From positions 11,765,001 to 11,829,000 of the forward strand of contig NC_057841.1 in NCBI RefSeq assembly GCF_910594005.1: DNA of 64,000 nt. Reading direction: 5' to 3'. The notes beneath the pieces are model-generated. The model ran no database searches, had not been told where the DNA came from, and was given only the letters and a program-made list of their open reading frames with translations. Within the stretch, counting starts at the first letter, position 1. Each line of letters begins with the position of its first letter. Position numbers and translations under genes: made by a program. Positions 44,080 to 55,147 of this stretch are shown one piece after another. Source of the stretch: Cervus elaphus. Lineage: Eukaryota > Chordata > Mammalia > Artiodactyla > Cervidae.

Positions 44080-44376
44080 AGTTCAGTTCAGTTCAGTTGC
44101 TCATTCATGTCCAACTCTTTGCGACCCCATGGACTGCAGCACGCCAGGCTTCCCTGTCCATCACCAACTCCCAGAACTTACTCAGACTTGTGTCCATAGA
44201 GTCAGTGATGCCATCCAACCATCTCATCCTCTGTCGTCCCCTTCTCCTCCTGCCCTCAACCTTTCCCAGCATCAGGGTCTTTTCCAATGAGTCAGTTCTC
44301 CGCATCAGTTGGCCAAAGTATTGGAGCTTCAGCTTCAGCATCAGTCCTTCCAGTGATTATTCAGGACTGATTTCCA
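44080..44376 (-). mobile_element. 5'-truncated BovB 3' end
   Basis: Begins with GTTCA/TCAGT terminal repeats and stops at the SPGCSLEGL region ('caggactgatttcc'). Confidence 0.85.
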
Positions 44377-44407
44377 AAGCCCTTGTCTGCTCCTCGAAAA
44401 TGAGGTA

Positions 44408-44494
44408 GTCTACGGCCATACCACCCTGAACACGCCCGATCTCGTCTGATCGCAAAAGCTAAGCAGGGTTGGGCCTGGTTAGTACTTGGATGGG
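44408..44494 (+). pseudogene. 5S rRNA retropseudogene, 3' truncated
   Basis: From 'gtctacggccataccaccctgaac' to 'gttagtacttggatggga' this matches about the first 88 bases of vertebrate 5S rRNA, including most of the internal promoter region (box A, intermediate element, box C). There are a few substitutions (for example in the loop after 'gtctgatc'). The last third of the gene is absent, and there is no poly(A) or oligo-T terminator. It is bracketed by a perfect 12-bp direct repeat, aaaatgaggtag, at 44397-44408 and 44495-44506, so it arrived by target-primed reverse transcription. It cannot make functional 5S RNA. Confidence 0.92.
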
Positions 44495-44506
44495 AAAATG
44501 AGGTAG

Positions 44507-45300
44507 AAGCAGATGGTGTGGAGCAGCAGGAGGGGGAGGGAGAGAGAAGGAATGAGAGAATGAAATCAGTGGAGGGGAGGAAGCCTCCCGGGGCCTCAAG
44601 GACAGACTGCTGAGCAGAGAAGATTTTGAGGATAAAGATGAAAAAGCAATCCAGGCTGAGGCTTGAAATAGCTGTGGGCAGGGTCCCGTGCTGTGACACA
44701 GCAAAATGACCAGACCAGGTTCTCCTGACAGAACAAAGGAAACCCAGTTTCTTAAAAGTTCAAGGCTGCCCTCGGGGCGTCCCAGGCACAGCTGAAGCTG
44801 GGAAGAGATAACTCACACCATTAGGCAGGGAGAGTTCTCCCCTGGAATCAGCAGTTGGAAAGCCTTCTTCTCACTGCAAAGCTCTTTTGGGTTTCTTTCT
44901 GCAGGAGGAAGATTTGCCCATTTAAAGCTAAAGAGGGTGAGGCAGGGCCAGGAGCCCTTCTTCAATGTATCTCTGTCCCAGGGTGTCTAGTCTGCTAAGT
45001 GTGGACAGAAGCACAGAGTCAGGACTTGCTGGCCTCCTGCCTGTTGGTCAAGCTACACATCGCAGTTGCTTGGGAAGCGGTCTGGGTGGGGAAACCTCTC
45101 TATTTCTGATGTAAAGAGATGTTGTTTGTCTACATTTGCATCTTCTGAGGAACGGATGCTTCAGCAGGACACTGGATCCTGGACAAACATCGTTCTGATG
45201 ACACTGTCACTGACTGCCAAAGCGCTGGAGTTAGAAGGAAACTTTGTTTATATTTACATGTCTAAAATAGACCGACTAAGTACTTATATATTGTAAATAT
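44507..45300. other. Unique sequence, no supported feature
   Basis: A purine-rich stretch at 44510-44600 gives open minus-strand frames of no recognisable product. Confidence 0.5.
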
Positions 45301-45360
45301 CGGGCTACCGTCTACAGGGTCGAAAAGAGTTAGCCAGGACTGAAGCGACTTAGCATGTAT
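45301..45360 (+). mobile_element. Bov-A 3' fragment
   Basis: 'cgggctaccgtctacagggtcg...gactgaagcgacttagcatg': only the last third of the Bov-A body. Confidence 0.75.
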
Positions 45361-45435
45361 GCACACATTCAAATTCTATTTCTGACCCAGATCAGCATGT
45401 CCTGAAAGATGCTCATTTCAAAGTTGGAAAAGTTA

Positions 45436-45655
45436 TCCGGGCCTTGTTGCTCAGTTGTGTACGACTGTTTGCAACCCCATGGTCTATAGCCCGCCAGACT
45501 CCTCTGTCCATGGGATTCTCCAGGCAGGAGTCCTGGAGTGGGTAGCCATGCCCTTCTCCAGGGGATTCTCCAGACCCAGGGATCAAACCCGCATCTCTTA
45601 CATCTCCTGCAGTGGCAGGCGGGTTCTTGACCACTAGCGCCGCCTGGGAAGCCCG
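45436..45655 (-). mobile_element. Bov-tA SINE
   Basis: Reverse body and a head ending 'gcgccgcctgggaagccc'. Confidence 0.85.
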
Positions 45656-46114
45656 AAAGAATGTATGGCTCAGATGTGAACGCTGACAGCCCCCTCTGTG
45701 CATCGCAGGCGCAGAGATCAGAGACGTGTCTTCACTCCCCACACACTCCTGCATCCTCATCTCACAAGGAGAGACTGAGACGGACTCCTATCGGTGTTTC
45801 CGGAATTAAATAAGTCAGTACACATGCAGCACTAGAAGCGTGAGCAGTAAATATTAGTTCAGCTAATCATGGGAGTGCATGATAAAGCCTATTGGGTATT
45901 TGATCTCTCAGTTTAAAAAAAAAAAAAGCCACGATGAGAATCAACATCGAGGAGCTAAATGACCACAGTTTCATTTGACTTTCAGATCACTCACATGCCT
46001 GCGGTACCGTCAAGATAAAGGTTCTGAAGGAGGTGAAATATTACATCTATCTACTTCCCTCTGGCCATAAGCACACAGGTCAAACCTTCTGAGTCAGAAT
46101 TCAGGAAATGGTCT
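45656..46114. other. Mostly unique; weak MIR-like segment near 45775-45860
   Basis: 'ggaattaaataagtcagtacacatgcagcactagaagcgtgagcagtaaat' is MIR-like. The remainder is featureless. Confidence 0.4.
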
Positions 46115-46125
46115 AAATCTGTGAA

Positions 46126-46513
46126 GTGAAAGTCTCTCAGTCAGGTCCGACTCTTTGTGACCCCATGGACTGCCTGCCAGGCTCCTCTGTCCATAAAATT
46201 CTCCAGGCCAGAATACTGGAGTGGGTAGCTGTTCCCTTTTCCAGGGGTCTTCCAGACCCAGGAATCTAACAGGGGTCTCCGGCATTGTAAGCAGATTCTT
46301 TACTGACCGAGCTACGAGGGAAGCCCAAAGTCACTCAGTCGTGTCCCACTCTTTGCGACCCCATGGACTATACAGCCCATGGGATTCTCCAGGCCAGAAT
46401 ACTGGAGTGGGTAGCTGTTCCCTTCTCGAGGGGATCTTCCCAACCCAGGAATCGAACCCAGATCTCCTGCATTGTGGGTGGATTCTTTACCAACTGAGCC
46501 ACCAGGGAAGCCC
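46126..46513 (-). mobile_element. Double Bov-tA SINE inserted as one unit
   Basis: Two complete body-plus-head units in tandem (46126-46326 and 46327-46513). A single 11-bp target duplication, aaatctgtgaa, lies at 46115-46125 and 46514-46524, so the two units appear to have integrated together. Confidence 0.88.
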
Positions 46514-46740
46514 AAATCTGTGAACTCAACCTGATTTGTAAGATGGTTGATTTGAATAAATTATTGAGATGCGTTCACACCTTGATTGTTAAACTGAGTG
46601 GCTTTTTTAAATTCAGTTTCACAATTATTCCTCATGGCACCTCCCATCAACTCCTTCTCGACATTTACTCAATACTGAATCCACATCCTTAGTCCTACCC
46701 AGTAGACTGAGATGACTGTTAACCTAAGGAACATCCTATA

Positions 46741-47068
46741 AGTCCCTTGGACAGCAAGGGGGTCAAACCAGTCAATCCTAAGGGAAATCAACCCCAAATA
46801 TTCATTGGAAGGACTGATGCTGAAGCTTCAATACTTTGGCCACCTGATGTGAAGAGACTATTCACTGATGTGAAAAGACCCTGATGCTGGGAAAGACTGA
46901 GGGCAGAAGAAGTGGGTGACAGAGGATGAGATGGGTGGATGGCATCACCAACTTAATGGACATGAGTTTGAGCAAACTCTAGGAGACAGTCAATGGTAGG
47001 GAAGCCTGGGGTGCTGCAGTCCATGGGGGTCAAAGAGTCAGACATGACTTAGTGACTGAACAACAACA
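46741..47068 (+). mobile_element. BovB 3' end, older variant
   Basis: Same segment as 34248-34593 ('cccttggacagcaagggggtcaaacc' to 'gtgactgaacaacaaca'), with small deletions. Confidence 0.8.
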
Positions 47069-47278
47069 AGCATATTTTCATGATCATATTTCATTTTCAT
47101 CATCTCAATATTTTCACGACCATTATCATATTTTCATAATCTCAATGCAGAATCATTCTGTGGTCATTGGACCAAAACCCAAAAAGCACCTACTCATTAG
47201 AGGAGAAAGGCATCCTTTTACAGCACGGATGCCATTTCGAGGTATTTGGTCCCCATCTGAATCCTTTATGGAAGCTCA

Positions 47279-47460
47279 GAGCTCCCCCGGTGGCTCAGAC
47301 GGTAAACAGCCCACCTGCCACGCAGGAGACCCAGGTTCGATCCCTGGGTCGGGAAGATCCCCTGGAGGAGGGAACAGCAACCCACTCCAGTGTTCTTGCC
47401 TGGAAAACTCCATGGACAGTCCATGGGGTAGCAAGAGTCAGATATGACTGAGCAACTAAA
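47279..47460 (+). mobile_element. Bov-tA SINE
   Basis: Full head; the body has an internal deletion of about 25 bases around 47415 ('ggacagtccatggggtagc'). Confidence 0.8.
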
Positions 47461-47487
47461 CCACCACCACGGAAGTCAGAAACGCTC

Positions 47488-47580
47488 TTCCTGGGGCTTT
47501 CCTGCCTTCCAGTGAAAGCGGCTTGTTCCCTTGTTGAGGAACTAAGATCCCATATGCCTGACCCCCAAAACAGAAAGATA
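47488..47580 (+). mobile_element. CHR-2-like SINE fragment
   Basis: 'cttcctggggctttcctgcc...ttgttgaggaactaagatcccatatgcc' with an A-rich tail; the middle of the head is degraded. Confidence 0.5.
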
Positions 47581-47611
47581 AAACAGAAGCGATATTGTAA
47601 CAAATTCAATG

Positions 47612-47665
47612 TGTTTAGTCACTCCGTGTTTCTGACTCTTTGAGACCCTATCAACTGTAGCCCAC
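47612..47665 (-). mobile_element. Bov-A fragment
   Basis: 'gtgtttagtcactccgtgtttctgactctttgagaccc...ctgtagccca' only. Confidence 0.65.
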
Positions 47666-47732
47666 ATTGAATTATTGACTAATTCAATGACTAATGATTC
47701 AATGATTTTTATGAAGTTTGAGTTAAGAAAGA

Positions 47733-47939
47733 ATGAAAGTAAAAGTGCTAGTTGTTCAGTCATGTCCAACTCTGTGACCCCATGGGCTGTAGCCCGCCAG
47801 GTTCCTCTGTCCATGGGATTTTCCAGGCCAGAATACTGAGGTGGATTGCCATTTCCTTCTCCAGGGCATCTTCCCGACTCAGGGATCAAACATGGGTCTC
47901 CCTCATTGCAGGCGGATTCTTCACTGTCTGAGCCACCAA
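47733..47939 (-). mobile_element. Bov-tA SINE
   Basis: Reverse body then a head ending 'gtctgagccacca'. Confidence 0.85.
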
Positions 47940-50165
47940 ATTCAATAAAGATTATAAAATCATCCACATCAAAAAAAAAAAACCTTAAAAAAAAGAAAGA
48001 AAGAAATGCTTTTTTATTATTGGGCACTTCACGGAGACTTCTTGTCTTTGGTAACTGTGGGTCCTGAGAAATGTCTGGACCATCTCTTCCGTTAGGCAAA
48101 CCAAGGAACACTTTAGTGGATTTGTTGGTTCATTCATTCATTCAGGCAGTGTTGGCTGAGCCGAGGCTTGGCCTGGAGCCCTGCAAGAAGATGCAGGAGG
48201 ACTCGGCCTAATTCTTACGCACCACGGACTTCACAGGGTCACAGGTGAGGCGGGAGTAGCGGCTGGCGAGAAGGACTCGGGTCCCGGGAGGGGCCCTGCC
48301 AGGCTGGCTCCACACACATCTGTGCAATGACAGCTCATCATGGAGACTTCATAGCAGAAGACAGGATTCTGTCTTCCCGGGCAGGGGACCCCGCCTAAAC
48401 CAGCCGCACCAGATGGTCTCGGACAGTGGACGGAGGTGGACGAGCAAAGAAAACATCCTCCTCCCTCTCACCACGGCCCCTCCCGCCTCACACCCCAGAA
48501 CTGCTCGGGGCGTTTCTGCAAAGAGGTCACTCCGGGGACGGGGAGGGTGCTTGCCTCTTGCCTGCATAGCAGGGACGCCTACTCTCTCCCCAGAAGAAAC
48601 CTTGCCAGCCTCTTCTGAAAGCAAAGGAGGAAAAGATCTCTGCTGGCAAAGGAGGTTCATTTTCCAGCCAGGAAAGAAGAACTGGGAAAGAAGATGGGAG
48701 ATTGTTCCTGACCCCCTCACCTAGAATTGGTGTTGGTTCCCAGCAAGAAAGAAGGCAGGGTTCACCGTCAGATGGGGGCCTGGACACCTGGAATTGATTC
48801 CAGCGCTGAGAAGGGGAAAATGCCCTTTCTCTACATCTTAGTATCTTCCTCCATAACAAGATGATAATAAAACATTTACTTATGTCAGAAGGAAGCTGCC
48901 CAGAAAACTGACTCAAGGCCTAGAAATATCCTCAGACCTACTCAAGTGTTTGTGAGCAGGGTGACCACGTCAAGAGCGGTGGAAAGTCGAAACCACCTGA
49001 CCTAGCAGCAAAGCCATCGTGAACTTTCTAGAGCTCTTCCAGCAACGCTGACCACCCTGGAAACTGAATCTGCAGTGCTTCAAAAAGAGGATGGGAGACA
49101 GGTCTTTAAAAAATGATACAAAAAAAAAAATAAAAATAAATAAAAATAAAAAATGATACATTTTGCATTAGAAGGGGGTGGACAAATGGCAGTTTTTTAA
49201 TTCTCCCAAATGTAACATCAGAAAACCTCTGGGTGTCTGCTGCAGAGGACCTGTCACTAAATGGCATGTTCATGGCCAGAAAAAAAAAAAAAAACTTCAA
49301 AGTGAGAAACAAGGACAAGTACTTCTATTAATACAAAAGGATATTGCTCCTTGCATTCCAGACACGCCATCGCGCTACGTGAATGAACTCGGTCAGTTAA
49401 TCCTTCAGTCAGGACCAGAGGTCAGTAGGATAATTATCCTTGCTTTCAGATAAGGCGGCTGAGCTCAGGGTTAATATAAACCGTGATACGTTCGCCGTTC
49501 GCCGGGACCATGAAGAGAGAGAAAGGCAGGCATAAACAGAAAGGAATCAGAAGATGACCACAAAGCAAGTAAACACCAATATCTGGGGTCACGTGGCTTC
49601 ACACCAGTAGAAAAAAAGCCCACTTAAATGATTAAAACATCTTGCTTATCCAATAGAATATTTCTAAATAAATTAGCTTTCTCTTCTCATAGATGAATAG
49701 GGACATGAAAGAGACGAACGTCATTACCATTAGGAAAGGTTCTCGAGACGATCTTTTGATGCATGAACTTGGCGAGGTTACAGCCTCCAGTTATTCAACC
49801 AGACTCTCTCCCAGGAGTTGCTGTGAAGGAATTTTGTAGATGTGAATCAAGTCCACAGTCGGTTGACGTTAGTTAAGGGAGATGATCATTGTTCTTCCGG
49901 GGGAGCCGGATTCAGTCAGCAGGAAGACCTTGAAAGCAGAACAGAGGCTTCCCTGAAGAAGAGACTCTGTGTGGGGATAGGAGCTTCAGCCTCTTCTAGA
50001 ATCCCCAGCTTACCCTGTGGATTTCAGACTTGACTAGTCAGCCCACGGTCACGTAACCGAACACCCCTTGCAGTAAAGCTCTTGAGACTTCTCCTGAACC
50101 CTGGCTGACACAGTTCTGAAGTGTTCCTTGTTGTGAATGTACAAGAATGAATTAAGGCTTCCCGG
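47940..50165. other. Unique sequence with a tail-only micro-insertion
   Basis: A-rich at 47968-48005. The GC-rich 48230-48560 and later sequence show no recognised gene; short frames on both strands are shadows of each other. Confidence 0.45.
49108..49160 (+). mobile_element. Tail-only micro-insertion (A-rich)
   Basis: aaaaaatgataca at 49108-49120 is repeated at 49148-49160. Only 27 A/T-rich bases of AAAAT/AAATA type lie between. The pattern fits a retrotransposon insertion truncated to its tail. Confidence 0.6.
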
Positions 50166-50261
50166 GAGTGGGTGATGGACAGGGAGGCCTGGCATGCTGC
50201 AGTCCATGGGGTCCCAAAGAGTCGGACACGACTGAGCCACTGAACCGAACTGAACTGAGGG
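50166..50261 (+). mobile_element. BovB extreme 3' end
   Basis: 'gggagtgggtgatggacagggaggcctgg...actgaaccgaactgaactgag': the last about 95 bases of BovB, directly followed by a tRNA-derived SINE. Confidence 0.85.
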
Positions 50262-50527
50262 CTTCCCTGGTGGCTCAGGGGTAAAGAATCCATCTGCTAA
50301 AGCAGGAGACACGGGTTTGACCCCTGATCCAGCAGATCCCACGTACCTAGGAGCACCACAGCTCCTAAGCCTGCGTTCTAGAGCCCGTGACCCACAGAGG
50401 AGGCACCGCAGGGGGACACCCACACAGCAGGTCAGGAGGAGCCCCGCGCCGCAACAAGGGAGAGAGCTGGGGCAGCCAAACGCCCAGCACAGCCAAAAAC
50501 GCACAGTAAATACAGTTCTTTTAAAAA
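50262..50527 (+). mobile_element. tRNA-Glu-derived SINE of the long (non-Bov-A-bodied) type
   Basis: The head resembles Bov-tA, but the body is a GC-rich 'gagcccgtgacc...cgccgcaacaagggagagagc...cagccaaaaacgca' segment with an A/T-rich tail at 50515-50527. It represents the CHR/Bov-tA ancestor type with its original tRNA-related body. Confidence 0.7.
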
Positions 50528-50797
50528 GAAGGAACTAGCAGTCATCTATTGTATTCATACAAAAGCCAGTACTGCAGAGTGTATGTTTAAGGGGGTTACA
50601 GTCTGCCCTGCATTCTGGTTACTAATGAACTCACACTCTCGGAGACGGACTCGGAAAATCTCTCATGAAGCCAAAGTAAACATTAAGTTAAAATTCCATC
50701 TGAATTATCCTGAACAAATTCTGAATGGGTAGAGTCTTAACAAAGTTCCAGAGTGTTAAAAAAGAGAGACTTCTTCCCTCTGATTTAAAGAACATAT
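50528..50797. other. Unique sequence, no supported feature
   Basis: Nothing recognised. Confidence 0.5.
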
Positions 50798-50832
50798 TCA
50801 CACACACACACACACATACACACACAAACACA
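50798..50832 (+). repeat. (CA)n microsatellite
   Basis: CA-rich run with one ATA and one AAA interruption. Confidence 0.9.
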
Positions 50833-50839
50833 TCTATCA

Positions 50840-50985
50840 GAAAGTACTTCCCCTAGGGGAGTCTGGAGGAGAATGGATGCATGGATAAGTATGACTGAGT
50901 CCCTTTGCTGTGTCCCAGAAACTATCACAAGGTTGTTAATCCGATATATTCCAATAGAAAATAAAAAGTTTTAACAAAAAAGAGA
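50840..50985 (+). mobile_element. Bovine-type L1 3' end
   Basis: 'agaatggatgcatggataagtatgactgagtccctttgctg...gaaactatcacaaggttgttaatccg...aataaaaag' with an A-rich end. Confidence 0.75.
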
Positions 50986-51054
50986 GAAAGTACCTCCCTT
51001 ACTCCACAGACACTTGCATCTATTCCAATAGCATGAATGGAATGCCAGTGACAT

Positions 51055-51225
51055 CCTGAACACCTTTTAGCTTTGTGACCTTGGATAAATCACTCAACAA
51101 CTCTGTCTCTCAAGTGGCTTATCTATAAAATACAGACAAAATACCGCCTGTCTCGCAGGACGATAATGACAATAAAGTGAGTTGATCGTTTGAAATGAGA
51201 AGGTCCGGCACACGGCACACATCAT
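51055..51225 (+). mobile_element. MIR
   Basis: 'gctttgtgaccttggataaatcactcaacaactctgtctctc...ctataaaatacagacaaaatacc' is a good MIR core. Confidence 0.7.
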
Positions 51226-51585
51226 GTATTTGTGGGTTTGGGAAGCTGGCAAAAACTTCACAGAGGAGCTGGCACTAGAAAGAATGGACTTTTAATTAAG
51301 TGCAGAGCCCCAGGTACAATTTCAAATAATGGAGGAGACAGGTTTGAGCACAGCTTAGAGGCGGGAGTGAGGAGAGCCCATTATTAAATCATCCTGCCCG
51401 CCCTGAAACTCCTCCCCCTAGAAACCCCAGGAGAGAATGAATGCCAGGCTACAGGCAAAACAAACCTAGATTCTATGTCTAAAACACCACTGCAAGACAC
51501 TGTAAAAACTGCATGCTATGTATCTCAAAACGAGTTCATGTTAAACAAGCTTGGAAAGCAGTATTAACTCCAGACTAACAGGTTA
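51226..51585. other. Unique sequence, no supported feature
   Basis: Nothing recognised. Confidence 0.5.
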
Positions 51586-51715
51586 GCCATCACTGACTCA
51601 ATGGACATGCGTTTGAGCAGACTCCGGGAGATAGGGAAGGACAGGAAAGCCTGGCCTGCTGCAGTCCCTGGGGTTGCAAAAATTCAGACACAACTCAGCA
51701 AATGAACAACAAAAC
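51586..51715 (+). mobile_element. BovB extreme 3' end
   Basis: 'gccatcactgactcaatggacatgcgtttgagcag...cagcaaatgaacaacaa'. Confidence 0.8.
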
Positions 51716-51769
51716 AGCTTTCTTTAGAGCAGGATTCCCCGACAACTATAACCTGCTAGTGTGCAGCCA

Positions 51770-51990
51770 ACAGCTTCCCAGGTGGCTCGGTGGTAAAGAA
51801 TCCGTCTGCAATACAGGAGATGCAGGAGACACAGGTTCGATTCCTTGGGTTGGAAAGATCCCCTGGAGTAGGGAATGGCAACTCACCTCCAGTATTCTGG
51901 CCTGGAAAATCCCATGGAGCGAGGCGCCTGATCGGCTACTGATCATGAGGTTGAAAAAGAGTCAGATACGACTGAGGGACTGAGCGCACG
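51770..51990 (+). mobile_element. Bov-tA SINE
   Basis: Head with a 'gatgcaggag' duplication, body ending 'gagggactgagcgcacg', running into a CA repeat. Confidence 0.85.
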
Positions 51991-52037
51991 CGCGTGCACA
52001 CACACAGACACACGCACACACAGACACACACACACGT
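51991..52037 (+). repeat. CA/CG-rich microsatellite
   Basis: Cytosine-adenine alternation with CG and GA interruptions. Confidence 0.85.
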
Positions 52038-52695
52038 ATAAGATACAGGCCCCTGCAGTCAACAGGGCGCCGTATGCAATAGCTCCCAGCATGGGGTGAC
52101 AGACCCTCCTCCCTCCAGAGCATCTCCCAGGAAAACCGTTCTGAGATGCACACCGCTGCGAATGCAGCTGTATCACCTGGGTTTTCTGAATTCTGGCATC
52201 AGGGACCTCGCTGACCAGAGAGAGACACCGCCCCTCGCAGGCCCAGGCAGTTCTCAAAGACAGCGCCTGGACTCAGCATCCCTGCACAGACTGACCAAGT
52301 CAGGGCCCACAGGTCCCCCACCGACTCTGCGTGGCTCCCTGCCCTGGTCAGCCCGAGGTCAGCCTCTGCGCTCCAGAGCCCACCGAAACCATCACACGAG
52401 CCAGTCCAAAGTCCGCTTTCCCTGCCTTCCCTTCCCGAGGAAGCCACGGTCCAGGCTGCCGCCACGTTCTCCTGGCTCCTTCTGCTCCCGGACCCGCCCT
52501 CAGCTCCTCCAGGTGGCCCTGCGTGGCCCAGCTTGCCCCTCCTCTCCAGACCTGTAAGGAACAAACTGTGTTTTCTGTAGCTACTGCCAATCTGCTGGTT
52601 TCACCACACCTGAATTACAATAAAACCTACATTTTAAAACATCCGTGTTGCCAGTGAAGGGCTTTTAGAGACTTCTAAGCATATTTATGTTTTAG
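52038..52695. other. Unclassified, GC-rich then AATAAA-containing sequence
   Basis: Two opposed frames (52096-52557 plus, 52564-52199 minus) are shadows without domains. An 'acaataaaacctac' string at about 52618 could be a polyadenylation signal. An old LTR or a transcript end is possible but unsupported. Confidence 0.35.
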
Positions 52696-53133
52696 AAGGG
52701 CTTCTCTGATGGCTCAGATGATAGAGAATCTGCCCTCAAGGCAGGAGACCCTGGTTCGATCCCTGGGATGGGAAGATTCCTTGGAGAAGGAAATGGCTAC
52801 CCACTCCAATCTTCCCAGGAGACTCTAGTGGTAAAGAACCCACCTGCCAATGCAGGAGATGTAAGAGACTCCGGTTTGGTCCCTGAGTTGGGAAGATCTC
52901 CTGGAGAAGGAAATGGCAACCCACTCCAGCATTCCTGCCCGGGAAATCCCAGGGACAGAGGAGCCGAGTGGTCTACAGTCCATGGGGTCACAAAGAGTCG
53001 GACACAAGTGAGCACACACCCACTCGAGCATCCTTGCCTGGAGAAACCCATGGACAGAGGTGCCTGGTGGGCTATAGTTCACGGTTTCACAAAAGAGTCA
53101 GACACTACTTAGAGGCTAAGCAACAACGAATAA
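52696..53133 (+). mobile_element. Compound Bov-tA array (two heads, two bodies)
   Basis: Head plus partial body (52696-52808), head plus full body (52809-53020), then a headless second Bov-A body (53021-53133), all on the plus strand. Confidence 0.8.
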
Positions 53134-53216
53134 GTGAATTACATTGCAGAGTCACAGACTACTGAGCGACTAAGACACATACGTGTTTTAGAAGTATTCG
53201 TCTTAACCATCATCTC

Positions 53217-53436
53217 CATGTGCTGTGCGTAGTCAGCCGTGTCGACTCTTTGCAACCCCATGGACTGAAGCCCGCCAGCCTCCTCTGTCCGTGGGGATTC
53301 TCCAGGCAGGAATACTGGAGTGGGTTGCCATGCCCTCCTGGAAGGGATCTTCCTAACCCAGGGATTGAACTCAGGTCTCCTGAATTTCAGGTGGATTCTT
53401 TGCCGTCTGAGCCACCAGGGAAGCCCATCTTAGCCA
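53217..53436 (-). mobile_element. Bov-tA SINE with target duplication
   Basis: The 16-bp duplication tcttaaccatcaYctc lies at 53201-53216 and 53437-53452 with one C/T difference. Confidence 0.9.
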
Positions 53437-53452
53437 TCTTAACCATCACCTC

Positions 53453-53743
53453 TATACCACATTCCAAATTCCCGGAGCATCCTTACAGCGTCAGGAAGCC
53501 CAAAACTAACCTGAACGCCTCACCGAGGGACACAGAGGGGTTCAAGGGGCCTGAACCCCCACCTATCTCAAAGTCCTAATATACTTGCTGAGTCTTTGGG
53601 AGCTCAGAGCATCTCAAGGAAGTCCATCTCTTTACTCCAACCTGGATACCTAGCAATATGGACCACATCACAGTTTCAGGAAAGGTGATGACAAGTCAGT
53701 CAGCTGCAGCTTTTTCACAGTATTCAGAGAATTCTAGATGTCT
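53453..53743. other. Unique sequence, no supported feature
   Basis: Nothing recognised. Confidence 0.5.
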
Positions 53744-53751
53744 TTGGCAAT

Positions 53752-53966
53752 TGAAGGGCTTCCCTGGTGGTTCAGACGGAAAAGAATCTGCCTGCAATGC
53801 AGAAGACCCAGGTTCTATTCTGGATCAGGAAGATCCCCTGAAGAAGGAAATGACAACCCACTCCAGAATTCTTGCCTGGGAAATCCCATGGACAGAGAAG
53901 CCTGGAGGGCTACAGTCCATAAGTCACAAAGAGTCAGACATGACTGAGCGACAAATATACACACAC
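53752..53966 (+). mobile_element. Bov-tA SINE with target duplication
   Basis: ttggcaat at 53744-53751 and 53967-53974; full head and body, with an 'aaatatacacacac' tail. Confidence 0.88.
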
Positions 53967-53974
53967 TTGGCAAT

Positions 53975-54964
53975 AGAGATCTGGGATTCACTTAAACTTT
54001 TTCACTGGAGGCACACAAGAATTGGGAAACTGGTCCTTGTTTCCAGACACTTTGACCTCATCTTTTTTTTCATCTGTGATATTAAAGGAGTTAAATCAGT
54101 TACCTTATAAAGTAACTCCCAACTCTGAAATTCTGTGGTTCTCAATTACTCCCCAGAGCTACTAATTCCAGATAATTTTATAGTCCTCTATAATGGCCTT
54201 AAATCACAAATGATATTGGTACAAAAATCTTCTACCTCTATATGTTTTTTTTTCTTTTCTACACTATGCCAGTTCTCCAGAGTACACTTTTGTTAATTAC
54301 GAGGGCCCTTACTATTTATCGTGAGCCAAATAAAATAAATATTTGACTCTGGCAAAGGAAATGTATTTTTTTTTTCCTAGCATGATGCCAACCTTCATTC
54401 CATACCGTGCCCCATCACTGAGTCAACAGTGAGCTTTATCTGCACTTGGAAAAGACATTAGGGAATGAATGAGTCATGGCCCCACCAGAGCCCTTTGAGG
54501 TCAAGTGGACACTGGCTGAAGCCCCTCCCCCCAAGGGAGCCCTTGGCAGGACCCTGAATGGGAACTGCAGTGACCTTTGCTTGAAGGTAAGGAAATGAAT
54601 CACAGGGCTTGATCAAGACTTACTAGTTCAGTCTCCACGTGAAGGATAAAACTGATGGCTGCCTGATGAGAAAATTGGAGCAAAGCGCAGAAGACAGAAA
54701 TAACGAGCCTCATATCTTCAGAAGGGAGAATGTTGCAACTTGATGGAAGGTGCTTTGCTGGACTGCTTTCACCTCAGGTGGAACGTCAGGGCCATTAGCC
54801 AAAAGTCAGATTTGAAATAGGTGATATTTCAAATTAATATGTTCTTCTGTCATTAAATACAGAGCTCAACGCTGAACCTCTTGACCATGCTTCTGTTGTC
54901 CGTAAGGAAAACAGATCCCCGGGTGTCACGAAGCTACCTAAGAATTATGTAGTTGTTATTGCTG
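53975..54964. other. Mostly unique; weak MIR-like segment near 54045-54140
   Basis: 'tttgacctcatctttttttttcatctgtgatattaaaggagttaaatcag' is MIR-like. Elsewhere there are T-rich runs and no frame of interest. Confidence 0.4.
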
Positions 54965-55098
54965 TTGTTTTTTAGCTGTTCAGTCACATCCAACTCTTTG
55001 CGACCCCATGGACTGTAGCACACCAGGCTCCTCCATCTGTGGGATTTCCCAGCAGGAACACTGGAGAGGGTTGTCGTTTCCTTCTCCAGCTCATTAGA
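54965..55098 (-). mobile_element. Bov-A monomer SINE
   Basis: 'tttttagctgttcagtcacatccaactctttgcg ... gtcgtttccttctccag', preceded by a 'tgttattgctgttgtttt' tail-like run. Confidence 0.8.
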
Positions 55099-55147
55099 TG
55101 GTGTCTTTTATGGGGGCACATACTTGAGTACACATTGCATCTCGCTG

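Noticed and set aside
44408..44494. Functional 5S rRNA gene
   Set aside because: The 3' third and the T-run terminator are missing, and the copy is flanked by a retrotransposition target duplication.
52096..52564. Opposed 153- and 121-codon frames
   Set aside because: They shadow each other in GC-rich DNA and neither shows a domain.
52696..53133. CRISPR-like spaced repeats
   Set aside because: The repeated blocks are SINE heads and bodies of 80-120 bp with irregular spacing in a mammalian genome.
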